Part shown: one piece after another, positions 36,269 to 48,399 of the stretch
Position numbering within the stretch: the first letter of the stretch is position 1
Layout of the letters: each line of letters starts with the position of its first letter
Assembly (NCBI GenBank): GCA_964020975.1
Contig: OZ026620.1
Coordinates: forward strand, 80,653,279 to 80,717,278
Direction: 5' to 3'
DNA length: 64,000 bases
Source of the DNA: Hermodice carunculata
Lineage: Eukaryota > Annelida > Polychaeta > Eunicida > Amphinomidae
The notes under the pieces: generated by a model
The model's database searches: none
Told to the model about the DNA's origin: nothing
Seen by the model: only the letters and a program-made list of their open reading frames with translations
Made by a program: the position numbers and the translations under genes

Positions 36269-37785
36269 CAGTTGTCCCTCTTTTGAGCGACCACCCCTAG
36301 CGCCGACAAAAAAGCGGTCGTATAATGCAGGTGGTCGCTCATTGGAGGAATCGCATATGCACCACCCCAAATCCATGGCGGACTTCCAGGTATTTAGGTA
36401 GCGAGGTACGCAAATTTCTGCCACCACCAGGTCATTATCGATTACATATGCTGTGAAAAGAAATTATCATTTATCAAATTTAACAATTACAACCCTTAAA
36501 ATCTTTATTTCAATAAAGAACTCTTGTCTGGGAGCTGAAAGATGTGTTTCCCAACTTGAAAATATTTGCCGGTCTTGAGTTTTGTCATTTTCCCATTACG
36601 CTCAATGGGCCCGGTACATCGCCAGGTACGGAGCCTTCGTTTGCCAAGTAACCAGCTTAAACTGTCATAAAATTGTTTTGACGGCACTACTCACTGTCTT
36701 AACTTTATTCTACACATTTGGTGGAGCCTAACTCACCGTAATTCATAAGTTATGTATCAAAATAAGACTCGGCATTTTCCCATTGCCACCACGTGTGGTT
36801 GTTTGGGCGCCATGTTGACCTCGTTCTGAACTGTGGGAAAAAATGGACCTGGCATGCATTTCGTCAGTGTCTGTCGCACGTGCTCAAGCAGGCAAGCACA
36901 TGTTTGATTGGGGTTCAAAGTGATTTTGATCTAGCGAAATTTTCATCGTTCATTTGATAAAATATGGGATGATTAAACATGGTTCAATTGGAAATGAGAA
37001 TATTAAATAATGATATTTCTGGGCTTTCCGCTTATTTGCCACAGGTAGATTAGGTTTCGCATGCAAAAAAAAAGCTATGACCACGTGGCTGCGGTAAACA
37101 ACGAAGATTGTTCCGGACGCTTCCGGCAACCTCTGTCGTCATTCAGATTTGAAGCATTTCAAGATGGATGATGTGAACGAACAGGAGTTGAGTGGGATCG
37201 ATAAAGTTCCCATCACAAATAAATTTCTGTGGATCATTATGAAGTTTAGCTCAGAAAACAATCCATAATATCCCAGGATACAGAGAAAGAAAAAGAAATA
37301 AGATGGTCGAAATCTTCTTGAGTCGAGGTCCACAATGGAGAGGCCCGATACATGCGGAGTAAGCCACATTCAATTTCACTGCCGTGGTAAAAATGTAAAT
37401 AAATGGAAAGATCCTACGCTCGTGAGGAGGAATAGATACTGATTGATCAAATTAAAAAGTTGTTTACGGAAATTTATCGTAGAAAGAAATCATTTATTGC
37501 TTGCACTCAATAAATTTGACAAGAACCATGTAAATTTTATAACAATGGGTGAGTTGCATGCATGTATTTCGATGGCAGACTCGAGGCGTAGTGGCCGAAC
37601 ATGGCTTAAATTTGTCTTACGCGGTCGCAAAATCGGTTCATTTTGCATGGTCGCTGGTCGCGTTTAACAGGTGGTCGTTCATAAGAGGTAAATTATTAAA
37701 GAAAAACAACTTTGGCGACCAAATGTGGTCGTTCAAACCAGGTGGTCTCTCATAGGAGGGGTCGTTCAAGACAGGGACTACTGTA
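36267..37785. mobile_element. Pogo-like (Tc1/mariner group) transposon, copy 1, in the LINE 3' end
   Basis: The body 36269-37783 (1515 bp) has ends CAGTTGTCCCTCTTTTGAG and, inverted, CAGTAGTCCCTGTCTTGAA, flanked by TA on each side. Removing it and one TA joins the LINE codons FLEV to LKRKMDVLK without a break. It is in the opposite orientation to the copy at 44693-46201. The interior is non-coding and includes a gcgccatgttgacc-type segment and acgctcaatgggccc. Confidence 0.92.
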
Positions 37786-37988
37786 TTGAAAAGAAAGATG
37801 GATGTGTTGAAAATAATCATGATGAACAATAACAAAATGTATGTGTTTAATAGAAACTGGCTACACATTGAAAACAGCCTGAGGAATCTAATTCTTGGTA
37901 TCATACTATTTCTGGGGATGTATGGACAAATGGACAACTAACTACATGCACTGTGCAATTGATGAATAAAGATTATTGAAAAAAAAAA
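37784..37988 (+). pseudogene. LINE ORF2 terminus, stop, 3' UTR and A tail
   Basis: The frame KRKMDVLKIIMMNNNK continues to IENSLRNLILGII and MYGQMDN-stop at 37939-37941, then a 25-base spacer, aataaa at 37965 and a poly-A tail at 37979-37988. Confidence 0.88.
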
Positions 37989-38187
37989 TTGTTAAGCTTT
38001 TGGTAACTTGGACATTTGTTGAAACATTTTTTTTTTTTTTGGTTAGAAAGTTTTCAAACAACCACATTTGGTTGGAATTTTCTTCTTACCTGTCCTGCCA
38101 GACAGGTAGGCTGGTTTGATTGGACAGTCAAGCAACGTTCGCACAACACACGTACCCAATTTACGTTGGAAACGTGGTGTTACGTCC

Positions 38188-38270
38188 AATATAAATAGTA
38201 CGTGCGGTTGACCGTTACTTCAGTAGCTGATGAGCCTTGTCATAGGCGAAACCGGTGCCACTACTGATCC
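38188..38270 (+). ncRNA. Hammerhead-ribozyme-like motif 1
   Basis: CTGATGA at 38227-38233 is followed by stem II gcct/aggc with a six-base loop and then GAAA at 38248-38251. Stem I pairs tcagtag (38220-38226) with ctactga (38261-38267). Between GAAA and stem I lies CCGG plus a few bases, the place of the very short stem III of type I metazoan hammerheads; the expected scissile triplet there is not canonical. A TATAAAT box begins 37 bases before the core. Such motifs are known in Penelope-like elements and retrozymes. Confidence 0.72.
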
Positions 38271-38289
38271 TCTTAGGGTCCCAACTTGA

Positions 38290-39400
38290 CTTTGCTTTTT
38301 AGCCTGGCCGAGTGAAACATTATTTGCATGTTGAAACATGTTTAAAATGGATGCTCTTTCCCTTTTTACACATTACCTCTTTTGACATCAGTTTAATTTG
38401 TTACCTGGGCACAGCCAGAGGCACTTGTACATAGTTAAACTACTCTTGTAAATTGGATAATTATTACCATGTTTACTGCAAAACTAGTCAATGTATTTAA
38501 TGTTACTTTAACATAGAATCTTATAGGAATACACACCTCTAGCCCGCAAGCATTTTGTATATTGAGTTGTGTATTCAGCCAAATATACATACAATTGTTA
38601 ATTGTGACCTCTCCTATTGAACATGCCAGCTCTGTTTATCCATTATTGCTAGTCAGATCGATAGTAAACATGCCACAATGGGTAAATAGACTTTTTATCA
38701 GGCCTGCATTGATTCCAATTCTTCCCATACAACAATGAGCGAGAATAGAAAAAAAATACACGTATGTCCAACGGGTGCAAAAATTTCCTGGAAATGGGCT
38801 GTCACTGGGGCCATGCAAAGATCACCTGATTTCCACCTGGTTAAAAATGGCGAAAGTTTGCAAATCTACACTTTGAAAGCTTCATCAGCCGGTGATTTTC
38901 AACCATTTAAATTAGTGCAGACATTTTCCAATGATATTATAATGAATTTCAATAGATCAAGTGAATTGTTTTAAGATAGGAAAAGTTCTAATTGTCTGGT
39001 TTAATGTAGAACATAGTGGTTGAAGCACTACAAGAAATGAACCAAGCTTTGAACTTTAACATTAATAAGTCTTTCAGGCCTGCATGTTCAGTGAATAAGC
39101 CTACTATTTACCAACATTGACAATTTTTCTGCTTTAGCAAATCACATCAATATGGTATATAGATCTATATCCCTTACATATGTATGTATGACTTAAATTA
39201 CATTAATACCAGCACTAAGATAAAAGCCCACTTAAAATTTTATCTGATGTTAACCAACATTGACATTTTAATAAATGATCAGTTGCTTGGTTCAAGCTGC
39301 GTTTTGTGAATTAAAACATATTGGTCCTTGGAGAGGAAGGTAGAACATATTGATTTGTTGCTCCTATTTTATTTATTTAATGTTTATAAGCAGAAGTAGG
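38290..39400. other. Intronic sequence, no gene seen
   Basis: A short open stretch at 38735-38974 (MSENRKKIHVCPTGAKISW) is not recognised. No element boundary was identified. Confidence 0.4.
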
Positions 39401-39499
39401 CCCAATGGACAGATCCTTTTGTGCATTTGAATTAATAAATACATTAAGTAAACTGGAAAAGAAGAATTGCTTCACAGCAAATCTGTCTGGGAGTCCTCA

Positions 39500-40760
39500 A
39501 AATGAGAACACTTTGAAATGCTACACTTTGCCATTGTGCTACAACTTTAGTTCTTGGGTCATTGGATGTGGCCATGTCACAAACTTATAAACTGAAGTTT
39601 GAATGACACCACTATGGAATAGTTTTGCAGCTATTCAAGGTTTTAATTTTGTGTATTTGCCTAATTTGCATAGATTAAAAGCCTACAACCTTGGTTCATG
39701 GTTCATTGGATGCAACTTTGTCACAAACCCATAAATTGCAGTTGGAATGGCACCTCTATCTATAATAGTTTTGAAGCTATTCAAGGTTTAAATTTTGCAT
39801 ATTCACCTAATTAGCATAAATTAAAATCCTGAAACTTTATTTCATGGTTCATTTGATGCAGCTTTGCCACAAATCTATAAATTGACGTCGGAATGGCATC
39901 TCTATGTATAATCTGCAATAGTTTGGAAGTATGGACCTTTAAAATTTTAAATGCCTCTAATTTGCATAGTTTTATAATATCGTGACTATTCCAAACAGTA
40001 TGCAGAATTTCACCATTAGGTCAGTCACCAGGGCAAGTTTGGTAGTTTTTGGAATAATAGTGTCTGAGAAAAACCGCCAGACAAATTTGGTGAGAAAGAA
40101 AGAAAGGAAGGAAGGAAGGAAGGAAGGAAAGAACAGTAAATCTGTATGGGTGCCTTCAAGAATAGTTGAAATGCTACACTTGTTCAACATAATCTAAATT
40201 TTGTGTATTACCCTAATGTGCATAAATTAAAATGCTACAACTTTGGTTCATTGGATGTGGCCATGCCACAAACTTATAAACTGAAGTTTGAATGACACCA
40301 CTATCTATAATAGTTTTGAAGCTATTCTAGATCTTAATTGGTGAGTTTGGTTTTCACACAATAAGTTGAAAAGTTTTTAACATAGACCTTTCTTATTGCA
40401 CATGGTTTTAATCCTATATCAGGTCTGAGACAAGTTTGAAGATGGATCACCTTAACGCAAATCCCAAGGTCACAGAGCTGGAGTGGAGCACAGATCTACC
40501 AATCTCTGATTGCCTTTAATTTAAATTTTGTATATGTGCCGAATTTGCATAAATCAAAATCCCACAAGATTGTTTCACAGCTCAATGGATAGGGTTTTAT
40601 CATGAACATCTGAATTGAAGATAGAATGGTATCTCTGTTTGTGATAGTTTGAAAGATATAAAGCTTTAACAATTTTAATTGCCCCTAATTTGCATGATTA
40701 TGAACAACATGGCAATTCAATACCCAGTTGCACAACTTATTGGTAGATGAACCTATGTGC
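39500..40760 (+). repeat. Diverged tandem repeat of about 165 bp, with embedded units
   Basis: Repeated words: gctacaactttggttcat, cattggatg, cacaaacttataaa, tgaatggcacctctatctat, aatagttttgaagctattc, taatttgcata. Related copies are at 50090-50350. A TGACC-family unit lies at 40350-40480. Confidence 0.8.
40034..40132 (+). repeat. aagtttgg...gacaaatttg anchor with (GAAG)n microsatellite
   Basis: The anchor gcaagtttggtagttttt ... agacaaatttggtgagaaag is followed directly by (GAAG)n. The same anchor precedes different purine microsatellites at 50411 and 51497. Confidence 0.8.
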
Positions 40761-40929
40761 CAAATATGGTGATTGTTGGTGCAGCAGGTTCTTCTTTCCT
40801 TCTGGAGCATCATTTTTGATGTGGTCTAAAGAGTTGGGAAGCTCTGTGAACTTTCGTTCACCACCACTGTTCTAGTGCTACTCACACCTACCATTCTGCA
40901 GAAAATGCTCTTAAGAGGCCCTTGACTAT

Positions 40930-43900
40930 TCGGAGACAAGGATCTGTTATAGTTGATCTTCAGATACCTGTGGAAGGGTGGAAGTAGAGCTGGTTGTTTT
41001 GCCTTGATATTATGTTTTTCAACATGGCATCTTGATCAGAGGGAGGACAGTGCCCACCAGGAAATCTCTGCTTGGCAGCATCTGCGGAATTTGTTTTCTA
41101 AGCTTTCCTAGACTCTCCGGAGATAAGGATCACTTATATTTGAGCTATGAATACCCGAGAGAAAAGTGGAGGTAAGGCTGGTAATGTTGGCTTGACACTG
41201 TTCTTTTCCAAGACGGCATCTAGCAGGTTAACTTGCAGACAGAGGGAGGATAGTGCTAGTCAGGTAATCGCTGCTGTGCAGCATGCTGTGCGTGTGGAGC
41301 TGGGGACCTCCAGGGTCAGAAGTTGGCAGACCCAATCTTTACCAGACCATGAACGGGTCCCTTCTTCTCTGGCACCATGTTTGGAGGAGAGATGGTGGAG
41401 GATGCCCAACAGATGCAGGACCTTCGGGTCCACTCCACCAAGTGTACCTAGACCAAGGCTTTCGCCTACTCTGCTTGATCACTTTCATCTTGACTGCCGC
41501 CACTCCGAAGCATGGCTTTCAGACCACGCCCACTTGCCCTCCAACCCATACCACCCTTTCCTTGGCATGGGGTTCCAGGAAGAGCAGGAAGCAATCTGAG
41601 AAAGGCAAGCTGTTTGGTAAAGTGAAGAAGTCGGGCGATCTTCAGGGCCCCCGACTCTTACTTGCCAGACCCCCCAAGTCTCAGGGCTACCTTCCGCCAC
41701 ATCTACAGACATCTCAGAGTGGCCTGTTGACAGTCTTCTTTCCACCTTTCCTGCTCAATGGGAGTCCATTATAGATGATTCGTTCAACTTGAATGCCCTC
41801 AGACATGGCTATTTGTTGCCCTTCAGTGAAGAGAGGCCTCTGTTGTGCTGTGATCTAACACATACTCAGAGATCCCGTCCTTCAGGTGAGAGACCCCTCA
41901 GTCAGTGGTGGCAGCCCTGCAGGCCCAGGAATGGGTGACATCCTTGTTCTTCCATGTGCCAGTTGTGGAGACTTCATGGAAGTATGAGCATTTTGTATTT
42001 TTCGGCCAGGTCTGCCAATTCAGGGTGTTCCTGTTTGGCCTTGCCACAGCACCTCTGGTATTCACGTGGTTCGCACAGGCAGTTGCCTTGCACCATCACC
42101 AGAACACCCAGGCATTCATGTGTACCTGTACGGCTGGCTGATGTGGGCACTATGGTACCTAGATTTGCAGTGTCACACACAGTCTGTTCTGGAGCTTTGC
42201 AAGCACTTAAAATTATGGCTGACTGTGAATCTCTTAAAATCCAGCCTAATTTGATCCTGGTCACGCCCTTGGGACAAAGGACAGATTAGTCTCTGTACCT
42301 CTTGTACTTAAGTGTCAAGCCTCTGCTGCATTTACAAGCATGACCGAAACTGCTTGTGTGACTCCAGACATGCATGTTCCACAGGAACCCTCAAGTGCTC
42401 AACCTACAAGCTTGGGAGTTGTTGCACAGCACATTCACAACAGAGGTTCCTCAGAATCGGTTGCAACTAGAATTGACATCTGGGAGCTTTGATCCTCTTT
42501 TCTAACAGTTTACTCGGCTCATTGGAAAGTGGTGCTGCACTCGTAAAATAAGTCCATGGTCTCCGCACATCACGGACATTGCCAACTTCCTGCTATATCA
42601 ATGGGAAGTCCTTGGTAAGAGATTGAGAACTGTGGAGGGTTTTCAATCAGCCATCTCCTCAACCATAGCAAATGTCTTGAACTTTCCCATTAGGAGTGAT
42701 CTGTATCTGTGATTCCTCATGGCATCTTTCTACACTGACAGACGGGCAGACAGGCAGGTCCTACATACCACAGCGGGACCTCCCTCTGCTGTTAGTCATG
42801 TTGAAGAAGTGGCCCTTTGAGTGTCTAGAGGACCCCTGATGGGTGGACCTTAAGTACTGCACGTGGATAACTTGTTTTCTATGAACACTTACTTTGGGGG
42901 CTAGAACAAGTGACATCCACGCTCCAGCACACAACCAAATCCAATGGTCACATGACCACTCCCAGGTGTGACCCATCCATCTATGGGCTTTAAATGTTTC
43001 ACCCTCCATGCTATGGATACAGCTCTTCCCGTGGAGGAAAAGGCCTTGTGCCTGGTGAGAGCACTGCCCTGGTATCTGTCATGCAGGGACTGTTCCAGGG
43101 GTCAGAGGTCCGGCCTCTTTTTGCCCATGGGTAACCCTTGTAAGGAGCAAGTGAAACACCATCTCATTGTGGATCAAGCAGATGATTCTGAAGGCCTACA
43201 AGAATTCTTTGGATAGGCTTGCAGCTTTAAAGCATGTCTCAGCTGGAGCTAACGAGGTGCGAGCCTTTAATACCTCCTGGCAGACCCTAAGGAATGTCAC
43301 TGTTGTCTATATCTTGTGGGCCTACTTCTGGCGATTGCCCATGACTTTCTCCAAGTGAGCACTATTTGTGGCACTTCATAGTGCTTGAGGAGGCCATGTA
43401 TTCCTTTGCCAGCATAGGAGGCTTATCTGCATGGGTTCCTGACACTTGTCAGTTAGACTTCTTTTGCTCCTTCAGGGCAGCCACCATGTTCCAGTTTATG
43501 GCGCCCTCAGGGTTTAGACTTGAATGCAGTTCATAGGTCGACATACCTAAAGTAGGCCTAAGATGTTCTTTCGGCTTCATGTCAGGTGGTTGTCCCTATG
43601 TCCCCAGGCCATGCTTTCCATGACACACCAGTCTTGCTAGGTCTCCAGGTCCTGAAAAATGGAAGTAGACAGCGTCTACCCATGAAGCAGACAGCTATTG
43701 GGCTGGCAGGCAATTTTTGGGGGGCCTAGTGCAGTCCCATGCTGGTTGGAAAGGAGGGTATCCAGACTTTGGCCAGGATTCTGTTGTTGGCAGCCTCAAA
43801 CAAACATACCTCTACGGTTTCCCCTTCAGACATTGCTGCCTCACTCGGACCAGTGGTTCCCCCAGGCTGTCGGTCCCAGCGGTCTCAAAATGGTCATTAT

Positions 43901-44290
43901 GCCTGTAACATTGTACCTTCCTATGACTTTGTATATCTTACCAATGGTACTCGAGAGGTAACATTATGTATCTAATACATGAAATTTTTAATTATTTTGG
44001 TATGGGTAAGTATACTTAACCCTAGACCACCAGAGAAGCCCACCCGACCACCCTGCTTCCTTCAGGTAGGCTATGTCAACTGACCGATCATCAAGGATGA
44101 AGGAAGAGCAAGGGAGCATGCACACTGGGAGTCACCACAGATCCACAGGAACCGATAGATTGTGCCACCAGGACCATCTGGTTTTTGGAAACGATCAAGT
44201 GAGTAACCCAACTCAATTGTGTCGGGCGTATTGACCAGACTTAGAGGCCTTGGCAATGGTGGTAGAGAGGTAAGTATACTAATTCATACC
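40930..44290 (+). mobile_element. DIRS-type tyrosine-recombinase retroelement fossil
   Basis: Broken copy, with many breaks, of a DIRS1-like element. Parts in order: a gag-like leader of about 1 kb containing a diverged tandem duplication (40930-41100 and 41115-41290); a reverse transcriptase/RNase H region from about 41800 (PLLSPD-type lead, QEWVTS, FHVPV, QFRVFLFGLATAPLVFT); and a tyrosine recombinase region from about 42480 (TVEGFQSAISS, ASFYTDR). Near the right edge a segment at 43985-44015 is an imperfect inverse of 44272-44307, fitting DIRS terminal structure. Moderate decay suggests an old insertion. Confidence 0.8.
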
Positions 44291-44309
44291 CAAATTACTA
44301 AAAATTTCA

Positions 44310-44690
44310 CTTTTTCTCTTTAACATGTTTACAAAATTTCATTACTTTTAACTCTACATTAAAGAGCAAGTACATATTCTTGGCAAAAGTTCATGTGTAC
44401 ACATATTGACACCTGTAAAGCCTAAACACCTTGCATCCCCATCACACATCACGTATGAGCACTGAAAATCAAGTGTGACATTTTCCATAAAAACTACTTC
44501 ATCATCAACAACACCTGAACACTTTATACATTCAAGCTTTATTATTGACAACACAATTTTCAATACCAAGTACAACTGTATTGACATAATAAATTGTTTC
44601 AACTGCTGATGTGCACAAAATAAATTTCAGTTTATAAATTTTTATGTTCCGATATTATTGTTATTTCATTTTCTCCATGTTGTTTTCATA
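44310..44690. other. Intronic sequence, no gene seen
   Basis: AT-rich stretch between the DIRS fossil and the pogo-like element. Nothing recognised. Confidence 0.45.
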
Positions 44691-46203
44691 TACAGTAGTC
44701 CCTGTCTTGAATGACCCCTCCTGTGAGCGACCACCTGGTTTGAGCAACCACATTGGTCGCCAAAGATGTTTTTCTTTAATAATTTCCCTCTTACGAATGA
44801 CCACCTGTTAAATGTGACAAGCGACCATGCATAATGAACAGATTTTGCAACCACATGACACAAATCTGAGCCATATATCCAGCCACCATGCCTCAAGTCG
44901 GCCAACAACATACATGTAGGCAACTCACCCATTGTTATAAAATTGACATGATTCTTGTCGAATTTAGTTAGTGCAAACAATAAAAATTTCTTTCTACAGT
45001 AAATTTTCTTAAACAAGTTTTTAATTTGATCAATCTGTATCTACATGTATTCCTCCTTATTTCAAATTCTTGCAAGCGTAGGATCTTTTCATTTATTTAC
45101 ATTTTTACAATGGCAGTGAATTACGGCATACGTCAGCTGTATTGGGCCTCTCCATAGCTGAAAGGAACCACTATATATTTCTTTCTCTGTATGCTGGGAT
45201 ATTATGGATTGTTTTCTAAACTAAACTTCATAATGATTGGCAGGAATGTACTTGTGATGGGAACTTGATCACTCACACTCATGATTGTTCACATCATCCA
45301 TCTTGAAATGCTTCAAATCCAAATGCACGATGAAGTTTGGTGACGCTCTCCGGAAATGTCCGGAACAATCTTCGTCCTTTCCTGGAGATCGACAACTCAC
45401 GGGGTCATCGCTATTTTGCAGGCAAAACCGAACCAAACCGTGGCAGATAAGCGCAAAGCCACAGAAATATTATCTAGTGTTCTGATTTTTAATTGAACAA
45501 TATTTTATCATTATATATTCTATAAAATGAACGATGATAACTTTCTCTAGATCAAATCTCTGATTAAACACGTGCTTGTCTGCATGACGCCGCGACCAAC
45601 ACTGACGAAGTGGGTAGATCTATTTTTCCCATGGACCAGATCAAGGTAAAAATGGCCCCCAAAATACACGTGTTAGCTGTGGGAAAATGCGGAGTCTTAC
45701 TTTTATCCATAACTTATGAATTACGGTGAGTTAGGCTCCAGCAAACATGTAGAATAAAGTAAAAACAGCGAGTTATGCCATCAATACAATTTTACAACAG
45801 TTTAAGCTCATTACTTCGCAAGTGGAGGCTCTGTACCAGGTGATGCAACAGGTCCATTGAGCGTAATGGAAAAAAAACAAAACTCATGACCGGTGAATAT
45901 TTTCAAGTTGCGACACACATCTTTCAGCACACAGACAAGAGTTCTTTATTAAATTAAAGATTTTAAGGGTTGTAATTGTTAAATTTAACAAATGCTGATT
46001 TCTTTTCAAAGCATATGTAATGGATCATGATGAACTGGTGATGGCAGAAATTTGGGTACCTTTCTCCCACTAGGGAAAGGCCGCCCAGGATTTGAGCTGT
46101 TGAGGTCATGAATGTGGAGTTCCTCCAGTGAGCGACCACCTGCATTATACAACCCCTTTTTGGTCTGTGTTAGAGGTGGTCACTCAAAAGAGGGACTACT
46201 GTG
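44691..46203. mobile_element. Pogo-like transposon, copy 2
   Basis: The body 44693-46201 (1509 bp) has ends CAGTAGTCCCTGTCTTGAAT and, inverted, CAGTAGTCCCTCTTTTGAG. TA precedes it and TG, a likely mutated TA, follows. It aligns end to end with the reverse complement of 36269-37783, including ttataaaattgacatgatt and taattcataagttatg-type segments. No transposase. Confidence 0.9.
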
Positions 46204-46255
46204 TACCATATTAAGGAACAAACTTGGGATATTGCATGGCACATAATACATGTAT

Positions 46256-46462
46256 GTGTGTGTGTGTGTATATATGTATATATACAGTGGTACCTGCTCA
46301 AAAGACCACCGCTCATGAGAGACCACATTAGTTTTTAAGACCACCCATACCAGGCACTAGACACTTGTTTCTTTGTCAATCTACGTGCAATTGAAGACCA
46401 CCTGCAATATGTGACCACTTTTTCGTGGCATTAGGGGCTGTTGTAAATAGCAGGTACCACTA

Positions 46463-46516
<54 letters not shown>
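46256..46516. mobile_element. 180-bp TA-flanked MITE between dinucleotide repeats
   Basis: The MITE 46283-46464 has ends TACAGTGGTACCTGCTCAAA and, inverted, TGTAGTGGTACCTGCTATTT, and contains multiple gaccacc words. A (TG)n/(TA)n tract lies on its left and (TA)n(CA)n on its right, so it inserted into, or helped create, a dinucleotide repeat. Confidence 0.88.
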
Positions 46517-48050
46517 TGTGTCTAGCTGGTGCATCAATTCAACAAATACAACAACATATATGTAACTGTTTGCACCCTGGTGATATTACATTGTGTAGGT
46601 CCTATTATGGTGGCGAACGTAGATCCTTTGGATCATAGTGCTCTTGTTTCATTGGTCAATCACATGTACTCGCATTTTAAGGGCGTTTGATGACATTTTG
46701 ACACCCTCAGTCCTCATAAACATGGGAAAATCTTTTACTACCACTTTACTTTATGAAGCTAAGAGCCTCAAATTGGCATCAAACTCTGAGTATATCTCAA
46801 GACTGCACAAGGAAACAAAAGGCAGATGGTGCTGGCTCAGGTGATTTATTTTCATGAATTGTCCCTTAACTGGAGCATACGACTGGCAACGTCCTTCAAT
46901 GAGGACAGCTGCTTGACCTTGTAGACGATCATTATGATTTGGTCAAGATTCAGGACAACTGCCACAGCACATGGCTATTGTGTCTAACCATCTTCGTAAT
47001 TTGTCAAGTCCAGATGGGTACTGTACATGTATATAGACATGGTGAGATGAGTTTCTGCTGTACATGTGGGATGTTTGGGGTGTGTAGGAAGCACCAGCAC
47101 AAGTTGTCCAGTTTAAGCATAGATCACTTGTCCTCCAGCAACCTACGGTTTAACCTATTTGATTGGTACATATTCATGGCCCGTTGGTCTAATAAGTAGC
47201 TTCATATAAGAAATCAATGCACATATCTTTTTTACATCGTTTTGTCTTTGGCTTCCGGGGCTATGTTGAAAATTGTGTGATAAAGCTGGTGAAAAGGTAT
47301 GTGTTCAGGAAGGCTCTACGTGCACAATTTTAGTGGCAAAAGCAAGCACAGTAGCCACTAGTCTTATCACAGAATTACTACCAAGAAAAATGTTATCATG
47401 AAAATTGAATTTAACACCGATCACTTGCACTCATAGTTTAGGAAACCTATTGCTAGCAGTAAACGTGACAGAACCATGTAATCTGTGTGAAACGTGCCAT
47501 ATGATTTATTTCCGGCAGTATTTGACATTTCTGTCCATCATGTCTTGCATTTGGAGAAACCATTTCTATATTTAACTGCCATATTCAGTTACATTGTTTA
47601 TCCAGAGAACCTGCGTCAGAGTCTAAACACAGCTTCTTAGCATTTTTTAACCAGTGCTATGCTTGCGTCCCCATTAGTTTTCAATGTCCCTGAGGGATAC
47701 AAACAGCTATCTCTTTTTAACAGCTGCACACAAAACTACGAAAGGAAAACCCAACACTTTATTATCTTTCCACACTATACAAACACATCCATATGACTGG
47801 ACAATCACTAGATTTCAATAAAAGAACTAGCAGTTATACATCTTCTCTCCCACATTAGGAGACTAGAACACTGATGTATCAACATGTGCATGACACACGT
47901 GTACACACACAGCATCAATTTGGATAAGTGTGTGAGCCCCATGGTGAGTAATGACAAATACCCACTTGCGACGTTCAAATACTCCACTATATCACGTCAC
48001 TTTTTTATGTCACACAATAGCACGTAGCTACCCGTGCTGCATTTGTGTAG
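46517..48050. other. Intronic sequence, no gene seen
   Basis: No gene recognised. The last 120 bases (from about 47940, with cacgtcac and cacgtagc words) probably belong to the retroelement carrying ribozyme motif 2. Confidence 0.4.
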
Positions 48051-48051
48051 A

Positions 48052-48126
48052 TATAAATGGCGTTAGCAGCCGTTATACTTTCAGTGCCTGATGAGACCTA
48101 CCTAGGGTCAAAACCGGTCGCACTTC
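48052..48126 (+). ncRNA. Hammerhead-ribozyme-like motif 2
   Basis: CTGATGA at 48088-48094, stem II gacc/ggtc with a short loop, then AAAA where GAAA is expected, CCGG and a TC cleavage-type dinucleotide at 48118-48119. Stem I pairs agtgc (48083-48087) with gcact (48120-48124). TATAAAT begins 36 bases before the core, as in motif 1, and both share a ccgtta...acttcagt-type lead. The catalytic core departs from consensus, so self-cleavage may be lost. Confidence 0.7.
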
Positions 48127-48399
48127 TCACAGTCTAACAATGCAAACATACCTTTGTTTTGTTTCACTTTATTGCTAATTCTTAGCATTTTAACTTTAGA
48201 CAGATTAAGCCACTGGGTAATGTGGCATGAAATTACAATATGGTCTAAAGTGGAACTATGAAAGGGAGCCGCCATCATGGCTTATTAAATTTTAAGGATA
48301 AGTCACCCTGCAAGAGTGTGTCAGCTGAACATATTAAGAGTATGGAGTTTAACTGTAGATATACATGTATACTACTCATTGGAGAGTGTTGCAATATTT

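Larger units (their letters stand above)
30872..37988 (+). mobile_element. Tx1/L1-like LINE, interrupted by two DNA transposons
   Basis: ORF2 begins MAFNWDLYSLTVRGIGDELK and ends MYGQMDN-stop at 37939-37941, followed by aataaa and a 10-base A tail. After removing the insertions at 33916-35727 and 36269-37783 the element is about 3.8 kb. Order: APE-type endonuclease, reverse transcriptase, and a C-terminal region with a cysteine cluster. Several frame changes and stops show it is dead; the frame is intact exactly across both insertion points. An open frame at 30646-30882 just upstream could be the end of ORF1, but this is not demonstrated. Mobilisation would have been by target-primed reverse transcription. 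Confidence 0.9.
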
